Source: CALALP01 sp041855735
GTDB taxonomy: Bacteria; Bacillota; Clostridia; Lachnospirales; Lachnospiraceae
Direction: 5' to 3'
Assembly (NCBI GenBank): GCA_041855735.1
Contig: JBHAEV010000127.1
Coordinates: 1-7,152, forward strand
DNA: 7,152 nt
This document shows, piece by piece, positions 1-6,768 of this stretch. Positions within the stretch are counted from its first letter, which is position 1, and the number at the start of each line of letters is the position of its first letter. Under the pieces are notes generated by a model. That model was not told the origin of the DNA, did not search any database, and saw only the letters and a list, made by a program, of their open reading frames with translations. Both the position numbers and the translations under genes were made by a program.

Positions 1-1
1 C

Positions 2-580
2 TTTGACGATTACTGGAATTCCGCATACAATGAAAAAGAACAGGGAGTTCTGATGCGGAAGAAATACCGGATTCGCATCTATAATTACAGTTCCAAAACG
101 ATTCATCTGGAGCGAAAGAAGAAATTCGGTGCCCAGATCTATAAGGAAAGCGCACCCCTGACTTTGGATGAGTTTGAAAAAATCATGAATTTTGAATTCG
201 ACTTTTTGAGAACCAGTCCGCATTCTCTGTGCAGGGAATTTTATATCGAATGCATTTGCAATGTCATGCGCCCCAGAGTCATTGTGGATTATGAACGGGA
301 ACCGTGGATCATGGACGAGGGGACGGTTCGCATAACCTTTGACGAGGATGTTCGTGCGGCAATCGGCGGTTATGATATTTTTGACAGGGATTTGCCGACA
401 CTTCCGGTTGTCGATGAGGATAAGATTGTGCTGGAAGTGAAGTTCACGGAGTTTTTGCCGGACATCGTCAAATATCTGGTACAGCCTTTTGAGAGAGAGT
501 ATGTTGCGGTATCGAAGTATGTGCTCTGCTATGAGAAAACGGCGTATTTGAACGGGTTTCGTTATTGGTATGAACATTAA
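2..580 (+). CDS. VTC-domain polyphosphate polymerase-like protein (5' partial)
   Basis: This is the C-terminal part of a VTC-domain protein of the triphosphate tunnel metalloenzyme (TTM) fold. Family members make inorganic polyphosphate from nucleoside triphosphate or bind it, and bacterial forms are cytosolic. The frame is open to the left edge, and the codons before the ATG at 53 encode FDDYWNSAYNEKEQG, which matches the conserved 'LYFDD...Y..K..G' block of the family. The ATG at 53 is therefore internal and the true start lies upstream. Counting from that ATG, tunnel-type residues visible are YRIR (R6, R8), LERKKK (E20, K22), RPRV (R73, R75), VRITFD (R93), LEVKF (E128, K130) and SKY (K155). 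Together they give the ExK and Arg/Lys pattern expected of an active tunnel. About 192 residues are present, against roughly 230-250 usual for bacterial members. The next gene starts 11 bp downstream. Polymerase activity is inferred from the family; a polyphosphate-binding or other TTM activity is possible. Confidence 0.88.
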   Translation, partial: FDDYWNSAYNEKEQGVLMRKKYRIRIYNYSSKTIHLERKKKFGAQIYKESAPLTLDEFEKIMNFEFDFLRTSPHSLCREFYIECICNVMRPRVIVDYEREPWIMDEGTVRITFDEDVRAAIGGYDIFDRDLPTLPVVDEDKIVLEVKFTEFLPDIVKYLVQPFEREYVAVSKYVLCYEKTAYLNGFRYWYEH

Positions 581-584
581 GGAG
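579..584 (+). promoter_or_regulatory. Ribosome binding site of the DUF4956 gene
   Basis: AAGGAG lies 7 nt before the ATG at 592. It overlaps the TAA stop of the VTC gene, which implies coupled translation and supports 592 as the start. Confidence 0.8.
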
Positions 585-591
585 AAAAATT

Positions 592-1263
592 ATGACATTT
601 AGAGATATGATAAAGAGATCCGTTTTGGAAGCGGAGGCATATGCGGCTCAGAACATCGGAAAAATCGTGATTTCACTACTTCTTGCGATTCTTTTGGGAT
701 GTGTCATTTACATGGTGTACAGAAAATTCTATGCCGGCGTGGTCTTTTCCAAGAGTTTTGCGGTGACACTGATCGGAATGACGGTGATGACCTGCATGGT
801 CACGCTTGCCATCAGCTCCAATCTCGTCATTTCTTTGGGTATGGTGGGTGCATTGAGCATTGTTCGTTATCGAACGGCAATCAAAGATCCGTTGGATCTG
901 CTATATATGTTTTGGGCAATTACAACCGGAATTACGGTCGGCGCGGGGATGTATCTGCTCTGTATTCTGGCGGCTGTTGCAATCATCGTCATTATTTTTA
1001 TATTTTACAGCACAAGGTCGAAGGGCAGGGTCTACATTGCGGTGATCCATTACAATGGAGATACGACCGGAGACAGCATTTTACAAAAATTCGGGAAAAT
1101 GAAATATTTTATCAAATCCAAGACGATGAAAAAAGAGTATATCGAAATGGCGGTGGAACTTTTTCTGAAAGACAATGATTTGATGTATTTTGAAAGCCTG
1201 CGGGATATTGAGGGTGTACGGGATGTAACGGTTATACAATACAATGGAGAATATCATGGTTAA
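592..1263 (+). CDS. DUF4956 domain-containing membrane protein
   Basis: This 223-residue multi-pass membrane protein of the DUF4956 family is complete, and its biochemical role is unknown. Hydrophobic segments are visible at about 24-43, 57-75, 77-91, 101-118 and 120-139. The family signature is the glycine-rich stretch SLGMVGALSIVRYR (81-94), followed by DPLDLLYMFWAI and TGITVGAGMY. After the membrane part, a soluble domain (145-223) ends in a pattern like a beta-alpha-beta regulatory fold, with 'IEGVRDVTVIQYNG' near the end. DUF4956 genes commonly lie next to VTC-domain genes, as here: the VTC stop is 11 bp upstream. This suggests a membrane partner of the VTC protein. The start has a strong AAGGAG site. 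The layout resembles MgtC/SapB proteins (see findings). Family assignment is firm; function is not known. Confidence 0.9.
   Translation: MTFRDMIKRSVLEAEAYAAQNIGKIVISLLLAILLGCVIYMVYRKFYAGVVFSKSFAVTLIGMTVMTCMVTLAISSNLVISLGMVGALSIVRYRTAIKDPLDLLYMFWAITTGITVGAGMYLLCILAAVAIIVIIFIFYSTRSKGRVYIAVIHYNGDTTGDSILQKFGKMKYFIKSKTMKKEYIEMAVELFLKDNDLMYFESLRDIEGVRDVTVIQYNGEYHG
1246..1250 (+). promoter_or_regulatory. Ribosome binding site that decides the DUF4832 gene start
   Basis: GGAGA lies just before the ATG at 1256, with 6 nt between GGAG and the ATG. It begins within the alternative ATG at 1244, which has no good site at normal distance. This favours initiation at 1256. Confidence 0.6.
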
Positions 1264-2647
1264 ATTATTTCAAAATGTTTTTCGAAGAAAAGTGACATAT
1301 CTGACTTTGGCGATGGTCTGTGTGGTGGTCATGGCTTCTTCGTTCGCCTGTTTTGCACATTCGTCGGAACTGAAAATGTACTATTCGGAGTCCAATGCGC
1401 TGCTTCCGGGCAACCCGAATATCGGGTATGCGCCGAGGGCGGGGAAAGAGGAATTGGAGCCGGACATAACTTTGGTTTATATGGGTTTGACATGGAGAGA
1501 GCTGGAGCCGAGAGAGGGGGAATTTGACTGGAGCGGTATCGAAACCGAATACAATCTTGCCAGATGGCGGGAAGAGGGAAAACATGTGGTGCTTCGGTTT
1601 ATTCTCGATTATCCGAGGGATGAAAGCCACATGGATATTCCGGATTGGCTGTATGAAAAAATCGGCGGAGACGGCAATCTATACGACAATTCTTACGGAC
1701 GCGGATTCTCCCCGAATTACAGCAATCAAATCCTGATTGAATATCATAAACGGGCAATTGAAGCCATGGGCGCCAGATGGGGACAGGACGGCTTTATCAG
1801 TTTTATTCAGCTCGGAAGTCTGGGGCATTGGGGAGAGTGGCATATCAAAGCGGAGGACGATATGTACATCATGCCGAAGGCGGATGTGCGGGAACAGTAC
1901 ATCCTTCCTTACATTACCTCCTTTCCGCATGCCAGGATTTTGATGCGTCGCCCGTTCCGTGCGGCTTCCACTTACAATTTCGGTGTCTTTAATGATATGG
2001 TGGGGGAAAAGGAATCCACGGACGAATGGCTGGGTTGGCTGAAAAACGGCGGGCATTACATGCAGGCGGAAGAACGCAATGAACTGTTGGCGATTTTGAA
2101 CTGGTGGGAAAAAGCGCCTGTCGGCGGGGAGTTCACCTCCGATTTAAGCATGAGGCGTTTGCTGATCAACAATTTAAATCAGACACTTGACATGATCAAA
2201 GAATCGCATATGACATTCATCGGTCCGAAATACGCGGAAGTGTTCGGGAATGACCGAAACGGATATGACCGTGTTCGCAAGCAGCTGGGCTATCGGATAT
2301 GGATTTCCAAAGCGGAGATTGACTTTGCCGACCGGACGAAAATCACATTGACATGGAATAATACCGGCGCGGCGCCGATGTACCACAAATGGAATTCCTA
2401 TTTGTACATAGAGGAACCGGGCGGCGGAAATATTGCGACAATCGCCATCCCGATGGATATGACAACATTGATGCCGGGTATGCAGCAGAGTGTGACCTTC
2501 CATGCACCGATTGCCATCGATCCGTCCGTACAAAACATCTTTGTGGGAACCGTGGATCCGATGACCGGAAAAGATGCCGTTCATTATGCGGTAAAAGGAC
2601 AGGAGAATGAGACAAGGCTTCGATTGTTTTATCAAAAGGGAAGATAA
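1256..2647 (+). CDS. Exported DUF4874/DUF4832 domain protein, glycosidase-like
   Basis: This is a predicted exported or membrane-anchored protein of 463 residues. The start at 1256 is chosen because GGAGA sits 6 nt upstream; the in-frame ATG at 1244 would give 467 residues. Either way it overlaps the end of the DUF4956 gene, so translation is probably coupled. A basic N-terminus (FRRK) is followed by a hydrophobic stretch at about 13-34 ending in CFA, which is either a signal peptide or a membrane anchor. The main part looks like a TIM-barrel, matching DUF4874 then DUF4832: GNPNIGYAPR, then 'GLTWRELEPREGEFDW', which resembles the start of GH5/GH42-type barrels, then 'LGSLGHWGEWH' with a candidate acidic residue (E194) and 'LMRRPF'. 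The C-terminal 110 residues, from about 350, look like a beta-sandwich (ITLTWNNTG, SYLYIEEPGG). The substrate is unknown, and glycosidase activity is inferred only from the fold-like motifs. Confidence 0.87.
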   Translation: MVKLFQNVFRRKVTYLTLAMVCVVVMASSFACFAHSSELKMYYSESNALLPGNPNIGYAPRAGKEELEPDITLVYMGLTWRELEPREGEFDWSGIETEYNLARWREEGKHVVLRFILDYPRDESHMDIPDWLYEKIGGDGNLYDNSYGRGFSPNYSNQILIEYHKRAIEAMGARWGQDGFISFIQLGSLGHWGEWHIKAEDDMYIMPKADVREQYILPYITSFPHARILMRRPFRAASTYNFGVFNDMVGEKESTDEWLGWLKNGGHYMQAEERNELLAILNWWEKAPVGGEFTSDLSMRRLLINNLNQTLDMIKESHMTFIGPKYAEVFGNDRNGYDRVRKQLGYRIWISKAEIDFADRTKITLTWNNTGAAPMYHKWNSYLYIEEPGGGNIATIAIPMDMTTLMPGMQQSVTFHAPIAIDPSVQNIFVGTVDPMTGKDAVHYAVKGQENETRLRLFYQKGR

Positions 2648-2653
2648 TATAGA

Positions 2654-4330
2654 ATGGATGAGGAGCTCAAAACATTTCAGGGATCGAATCGTCCGTATCA
2701 TCCGAAAGAAAACGGTGCGGACGAATCGGTAAAAGAGAAAGGAATCCGGCTGTTAAAAAAGGGAAAGAAGGGAATCAGTCATCTTGTTTTCGGCAGAATC
2801 GGGATCGTAGCGATTCTGTTCTTCTTTCAGATTTATTTGCTTGCCTATGTATACCGGATACTCGAAAAGTATGTACCTCACTTTTTTACGTTCACGAGCA
2901 TATTTACGGTGTTTATGATCATCATCATTGTCAATGATGATTTCGATCCGACCTCGAAAATCACATGGCTGCTGCTCACCATGCTTTCACCGTTTCCGGT
3001 CACTCTTTTGTATCTGTTTACCAGAACGGATCTCGGGCATCGAATGTTGAAAAAACGAATCGCCCTGCTGCGGGACATCGGAAAACAGATTCTGGAAAAG
3101 GACGGCAAGGCATTGGAAGACATCAAGGTGCTGGACAAACAGATGTTTCAGCTGTGCAAGTACATCAATCGCAGCGGAAACTACCCGATCTATCGGAATA
3201 CGAAACTGGTATACTTTTCTTCCGGAGAGGAGATGTTTGAACGGCTGGTGTTCGAATTGAAAAAAGCCGAAAAATACATTTATCTGGAGTATTTTATTAT
3301 TGAAGAAGGCAGCATGTGGGGGCAGATACTCGAGATCCTGATCGAAAAAGCGCTAAAGGGTCTGGATGTTCGGGTGATTTACGACGGTACCTGCGAATTC
3401 ACGACGCTTCCCTTTGATTATCCCAGGAAACTTCGGGAACACGGAATCAAGTGCAAGGTGTTTTCGGCATTAACCCCCTTTATTTCCACCCATTACAATA
3501 ACAGAGATCATCGAAAAATTGTGATTGTTGACGGAAACACGGCGTTCAACGGAGGCATTAATCTGGCGGACGAGTATATCAATTTAAAAAAACGCTTCGG
3601 GCATTGGAAGGACAATGCCATCATGCTCAAAGGGGAGGCGGTTAAGAGCTTTGAAATGATGTTTCTGGAAATCTGGCATATTTTCGGAGACAGGGAGAAT
3701 GTCAACCGAAAACGACGGATTTCGGAGGATGAGATCATGCACCTTGACTATGATCCGAAAGCCGGTTACAAAGAGGATTCGCAAAGCTTTGTGATGCCAT
3801 ATGGAGATTCGCCGATGGACAATGAGAGAGTCGGAGAGATGGTCTATATGGATATGCTGAATCGGGCAAAGGACTATGTATATATCTTTACGCCCTATCT
3901 GATTCTGGATGCGGAACTGGAAACGGCGATACGATTTGCCGCGGCGAGGGGGGTACATATTAAAATCATTCTGCCCGGTATTCCGGATAAAAAGATTCCC
4001 TACTATCTGGCAAAAACGTATTTTCTGCGTTTGCTGACATCCGGCGTGAAGATCTATCTGTATACCGAGGGGTTTTTACATTCCAAAACCTTTCTGTGCG
4101 ACGATGAAAGAGCGGTGGTGGGAACCATCAATCTGGATTACCGGAGTCTGTACCATCATTTTGAATGTGCCACTTACATCTACCGGGATCCATGCATTCC
4201 GGACATCAAACAGGATTTCATGAAAACATTGCATCAATGCAGGGAGGTCGAAGTGGAAGACTGTTACCGCGAAGGACTCGCGGTGCGCATGATCGGATCG
4301 GTTGCAAAGGCAATCGCATCGTTGTTGTGA
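2654..4330 (+). CDS. cls: Cardiolipin synthase, phospholipase D family
   Basis: This membrane enzyme joins two phosphatidylglycerol molecules into cardiolipin and glycerol. Two PLD catalytic HxKx4D motifs are intact: H286/K288/D293, followed by TAFNGGINLADEY, and H476/K478/D483, followed by VVGTINLDYRS. N-terminal membrane segments lie at about 50-68, 77-93 and 103-122, as in Gram-positive Cls proteins. The region at 205-215 (YIYLEYFIIEEG) and the 'FTPYLILD' stretch are typical of the two PLD half-domains. At 558 residues it is longer than the usual 480-515. The excess is mainly a charged, Lys-rich N-terminal extension of about 45 residues before the first helix. The gene starts 6 bp after the DUF4832 stop; an AAAAGGGAAG purine run ends 10 nt before the ATG, a weaker and slightly distant ribosome site. 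It is probably the last gene of the operon. Clostridia often carry several Cls paralogues, so the gene symbol is generic. Confidence 0.94.
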   Translation: MDEELKTFQGSNRPYHPKENGADESVKEKGIRLLKKGKKGISHLVFGRIGIVAILFFFQIYLLAYVYRILEKYVPHFFTFTSIFTVFMIIIIVNDDFDPTSKITWLLLTMLSPFPVTLLYLFTRTDLGHRMLKKRIALLRDIGKQILEKDGKALEDIKVLDKQMFQLCKYINRSGNYPIYRNTKLVYFSSGEEMFERLVFELKKAEKYIYLEYFIIEEGSMWGQILEILIEKALKGLDVRVIYDGTCEFTTLPFDYPRKLREHGIKCKVFSALTPFISTHYNNRDHRKIVIVDGNTAFNGGINLADEYINLKKRFGHWKDNAIMLKGEAVKSFEMMFLEIWHIFGDRENVNRKRRISEDEIMHLDYDPKAGYKEDSQSFVMPYGDSPMDNERVGEMVYMDMLNRAKDYVYIFTPYLILDAELETAIRFAAARGVHIKIILPGIPDKKIPYYLAKTYFLRLLTSGVKIYLYTEGFLHSKTFLCDDERAVVGTINLDYRSLYHHFECATYIYRDPCIPDIKQDFMKTLHQCREVEVEDCYREGLAVRMIGSVAKAIASLL

Positions 4331-4351
4331 GCAGACGGTATGATATGATTG

Positions 4352-4380
4352 TTTTCATTCCGTGCAATCTGTGATATAAT
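4352..4380 (+). promoter_or_regulatory. Sigma-A type promoter with extended -10 for the cohesin gene
   Basis: A perfect TATAAT lies at 4375-4380, preceded by TGA (an extended -10 TGn motif at 4372-4374). A -35 candidate TTTTCA at 4352-4357 matches 4 of 6 consensus bases and has an ideal 17-nt spacer. Transcription would start near 4387, giving a leader of roughly 40 nt. The cohesin-domain gene can therefore be expressed independently of the upstream operon. No terminator is visible between the cls stop and this promoter, so readthrough is also possible. Confidence 0.72.
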
Positions 4381-4416
4381 GGCGTAAAATTTCAGGATAT
4401 TGTAAATCGCAAAAAT

Positions 4417-4420
4417 GGAG
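4417..4420 (+). promoter_or_regulatory. Ribosome binding site that decides the cohesin gene start
   Basis: GGAG lies 8 nt before the ATG at 4429. The upstream in-frame GTG at 4420 overlaps this site and has no ribosome site of its own, so 4429 is preferred. Confidence 0.72.
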
Positions 4421-4428
4421 TGAACATA

Positions 4429-6672
4429 ATGAAAAAGAGCAAAACTTTGTTGGCTGTCGGTACCGGTTTATTCCTGTCTCTGGCAAGCATGTTTGATGCA
4501 TTTGCATTGAATACGAGGATTTCATTTTCCGACCCGAGCGCTGCGGTCGGAACGGAATTCAATGTCGTGATGAAAGTCTCATCCGTCGACGGTGCGGATA
4601 TCGGCGACAGCGTTATTGAGTTGAAATACAATACGGAATCATTGGATTTTGTAAGCGGAACCAATGCGCAGGAGACTACGGACGGATTGATTAAAGTGGT
4701 CGGAAAACCGGGTGATTCCGATACGGAATTTGTTTACGACATCAAATTCCGGGCGATCAAGGAGGGAGAAACGACCATTATTGTCGAAAACTGGGGGATT
4801 CATGACACGGCCGACAATATGGCGACGCTGGACCACCGCGGCACATCCACGGTAACCATAGCTGCGGCTGCGGAATCCGAAACGGTAACCAGTGAGGGCA
4901 CGGAACCGACGGCACAGGAAATCGCACAAACCCTGGCACCCGGCGAAACCGCGGAAGGGGAGACCGCATCCGTGGAAACGCTTGCGGGAGAGCCGGTAAA
5001 TGAGGGGACGGGATCGGAGGGTACAACCGCAGAATCCGGTATCACCGTAGACGGGCAAAGCTATGAATTGGCTTCCGATTTTGACGCATCCTTACTTCCC
5101 GCGACTTTTGAAAAACAGGAATACAATTATAAGGGGCAGAAGGTTTCGGCGGGAGTGCAGGCGGACAATCCTGCGATACTGATGTATCTGTTGACAAGTG
5201 ACGGTTCCGGAAATCTGTTCTTCTATGACGAATCCCATGATGCATGGAGCAAGTATGTCAATTTCACGGTTGCATCCAAGGCGATTACCGTTGTACCGAC
5301 AACCTCGGATGTGATTGTACCGGTCGGATTCAAGGAAACCTATCTGGATCTGAACGGGAATATGGTGAAAGGCTATATTTGGGAAAGCGATACCGAACAC
5401 AATTATGTGATTATTTACGGTATGAATGCCGAGGGAGAAAGACATTTTTACCGTTACGATCTGAAAGAAAAAACCATTCAGCGCTATTTTGAAGATCCCG
5501 CCATTCGCGGAAACACGGCGGATTATTCGGATACGGTGACATATTACAGAAATCTCCAAAAAGCATATGAAGATCGGGGCATCAAGCTGTATATCGCGGC
5601 GGGTGTTGCGCTGGTTCTGATGCTGTTGCTGTCGGGATTGCTTTTGAAGATTCTGGTCCTTGACAGGAGAGAAGAACAGGAGCGAAAAGAAAGAAGAAAA
5701 ATCCGCGAAAAAGAAGTGGAGCTGGACAGGGAAGCGGCAAGAAAAGAAATCGAAAGCCTTACGGCAAATCTTCCGGTTCCGGAACCCGATGCATCCGTAG
5801 AGAGCTTGAAAGTACAGGAAAAGCAGAATGTGAACCGAGCGGAAACAAAGCGTGATACCGGGTTCGTTTCCGGGAAACGGACGGACGAAAAAAAGAAGAA
5901 AAGCAGGAAGAACACAAAATCCGAAATCGGGGAGGTGAAACTGGAGCCGATTGAGGATTTGGATGAAGCGGAGTTCACGGACTCCTCCGGGGTACGTTTT
6001 GTCGCAACCGCAAATGAGATTGAAAATCTGTATCCGGATACCAAAGAGGAAGAGAATGCGGATGAGGTTTCCGAACTCATCAATGAACGGGAGGAAAAGA
6101 ACGGATCGCATCACTCTTCACCGAAAACCGGGGATTCCTTTCTGTTTGACAAAAATGCCTCATTGACCGTGTCCTTCATCGACGAAGAAGGAAGCAGGGG
6201 GGAGATCCCGGAGCATGTGAGCGAAGAGAATGCCGTGAAAGGCGAAAGCGTCTTGAAAGATGAGACTGTCGTGACAGACAAAAACACCGGTGATGATACA
6301 CAGAAAAAGGAAGATTTCGCGGAGGACACCGAAGAATTTCCGAATTTAACGAACATCATGAATATGAACTTTCAAAAGGAGTATTATGAAGACGATGAAG
6401 ACTACACTCCCCAGGATTTGGAGGAAATCACGGATCGTCTGAATAAGAATCTCGGCATTGATGATAATGTTCTGGAACTGGAAACCTTGGAAGAGAATCT
6501 TGTGAAAAAATACGACAATACGGTGATTGAAACGGCATTGGACGAAAGCGCGAAATCATCCGCGGAGGATTATGTGGTTCCCATTGACGAGAATGATTTC
6601 AAAAAAGCCGTGAAAAGCGAAGAAAAGCAAAATGTCTTTACCAAATTCGACACACAGGAGATTGATCGATAG
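4429..6672 (+). CDS. Cohesin-domain single-pass membrane protein with long charged tail
   Basis: This is a 747-residue surface protein; the start at 4429 is set by GGAG 8 nt upstream. The signal peptide is residues 1-26 (KK, hydrophobic core, cleavage after AFA). Residues 28-146 resemble a cohesin domain: TRISFSDPSAAVGTEF, 'VIELKYNTESLDFVSG' and 'FRAIKEGETTIIV'. Family members bind dockerin modules or serve as beta-sandwich surface modules. Residues 147-204 are an acidic Thr/Glu/Ala/Gly-rich linker. Residues 205-355 form a second, unrecognised probable extracellular domain rich in Tyr and beta-strand patterns. A polar stretch (360-386) leads to one transmembrane helix (387-411), then the basic/acidic coiled-coil-like RREEQERKERRK and a low-complexity Lys/Glu/Asp/Ser tail to 747. 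With the N-terminus outside, the 336-residue tail should be cytosolic. It has its own promoter and sits 98 bp after cls. No sortase signal or S-layer domain is seen. The cohesin call is fairly sure; partner and role are unknown. Confidence 0.85.
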   Translation: MKKSKTLLAVGTGLFLSLASMFDAFALNTRISFSDPSAAVGTEFNVVMKVSSVDGADIGDSVIELKYNTESLDFVSGTNAQETTDGLIKVVGKPGDSDTEFVYDIKFRAIKEGETTIIVENWGIHDTADNMATLDHRGTSTVTIAAAAESETVTSEGTEPTAQEIAQTLAPGETAEGETASVETLAGEPVNEGTGSEGTTAESGITVDGQSYELASDFDASLLPATFEKQEYNYKGQKVSAGVQADNPAILMYLLTSDGSGNLFFYDESHDAWSKYVNFTVASKAITVVPTTSDVIVPVGFKETYLDLNGNMVKGYIWESDTEHNYVIIYGMNAEGERHFYRYDLKEKTIQRYFEDPAIRGNTADYSDTVTYYRNLQKAYEDRGIKLYIAAGVALVLMLLLSGLLLKILVLDRREEQERKERRKIREKEVELDREAARKEIESLTANLPVPEPDASVESLKVQEKQNVNRAETKRDTGFVSGKRTDEKKKKSRKNTKSEIGEVKLEPIEDLDEAEFTDSSGVRFVATANEIENLYPDTKEEENADEVSELINEREEKNGSHHSSPKTGDSFLFDKNASLTVSFIDEEGSRGEIPEHVSEENAVKGESVLKDETVVTDKNTGDDTQKKEDFAEDTEEFPNLTNIMNMNFQKEYYEDDEDYTPQDLEEITDRLNKNLGIDDNVLELETLEENLVKKYDNTVIETALDESAKSSAEDYVVPIDENDFKKAVKSEEKQNVFTKFDTQEIDR

Positions 6673-6716
6673 TTTTTCTCATATGTAAGGGCTGTCGGGA
6701 AGCAGGCAGTTCCAAA

Positions 6717-6756
6717 CAGGGGCAGGTGTGACTCATGCGAGTCACACCTGCCCCTG
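6717..6756. repeat. Perfect 18-bp inverted repeat (hairpin) between convergent genes
   Basis: The arms at 6717-6734 and 6739-6756 are perfect reverse complements (CAGGGGCAGGTGTGACTC and its complement) around the loop ATGC. The hairpin lies between the stop of the cohesin gene (44 bp away) and the stop of the minus-strand hydrolase (12 bp away). This is where a bidirectional terminator would be expected. However, neither strand has a real T-tract after the stem: + reads CAATTCGG and - reads TTTGGAAC. It may be a non-canonical terminator, an mRNA 3'-end stabiliser or a dispersed REP-like palindrome. Confidence 0.85.
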
Positions 6757-6768
6757 CAATTCGGTGTT

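Noticed and set aside
53..580. ATG at 53 as the true start of the VTC gene
   Set aside because: The frame is open to the window edge, and the upstream codons encode a conserved VTC block (FDDYWNSAY...), so the gene begins outside the window.
2624..2653. Possible promoter (TTGTTT ... TATAGA) before cls
   Set aside because: The -10 candidate directly abuts the cls start codon, leaving no room for a ribosome site on such a transcript. It is likely chance in A/T-rich sequence.
4331..4351. Terminator after cls
   Set aside because: Only a bulged, weak GCA/CGG pairing with CCGTGC can be drawn, it overlaps the promoter, and no T-run follows.
5092..6114. Long minus-strand open frame opposite the cohesin gene (340 codons)
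   Set aside because: Its Phe/Ile/Arg-rich translation has no recognisable domain, and it lies antisense to a gene with signal peptide, promoter and domain structure. The low-complexity Glu/Lys coding strand explains the open antisense frame.
6118..6140. SPKTGDS in the cohesin-protein tail as a sortase LPxTG signal
   Set aside because: The first residues are not LP, no hydrophobic helix or terminal basic tail follows, and it lies about 180 residues from the C-terminus, after the membrane helix.
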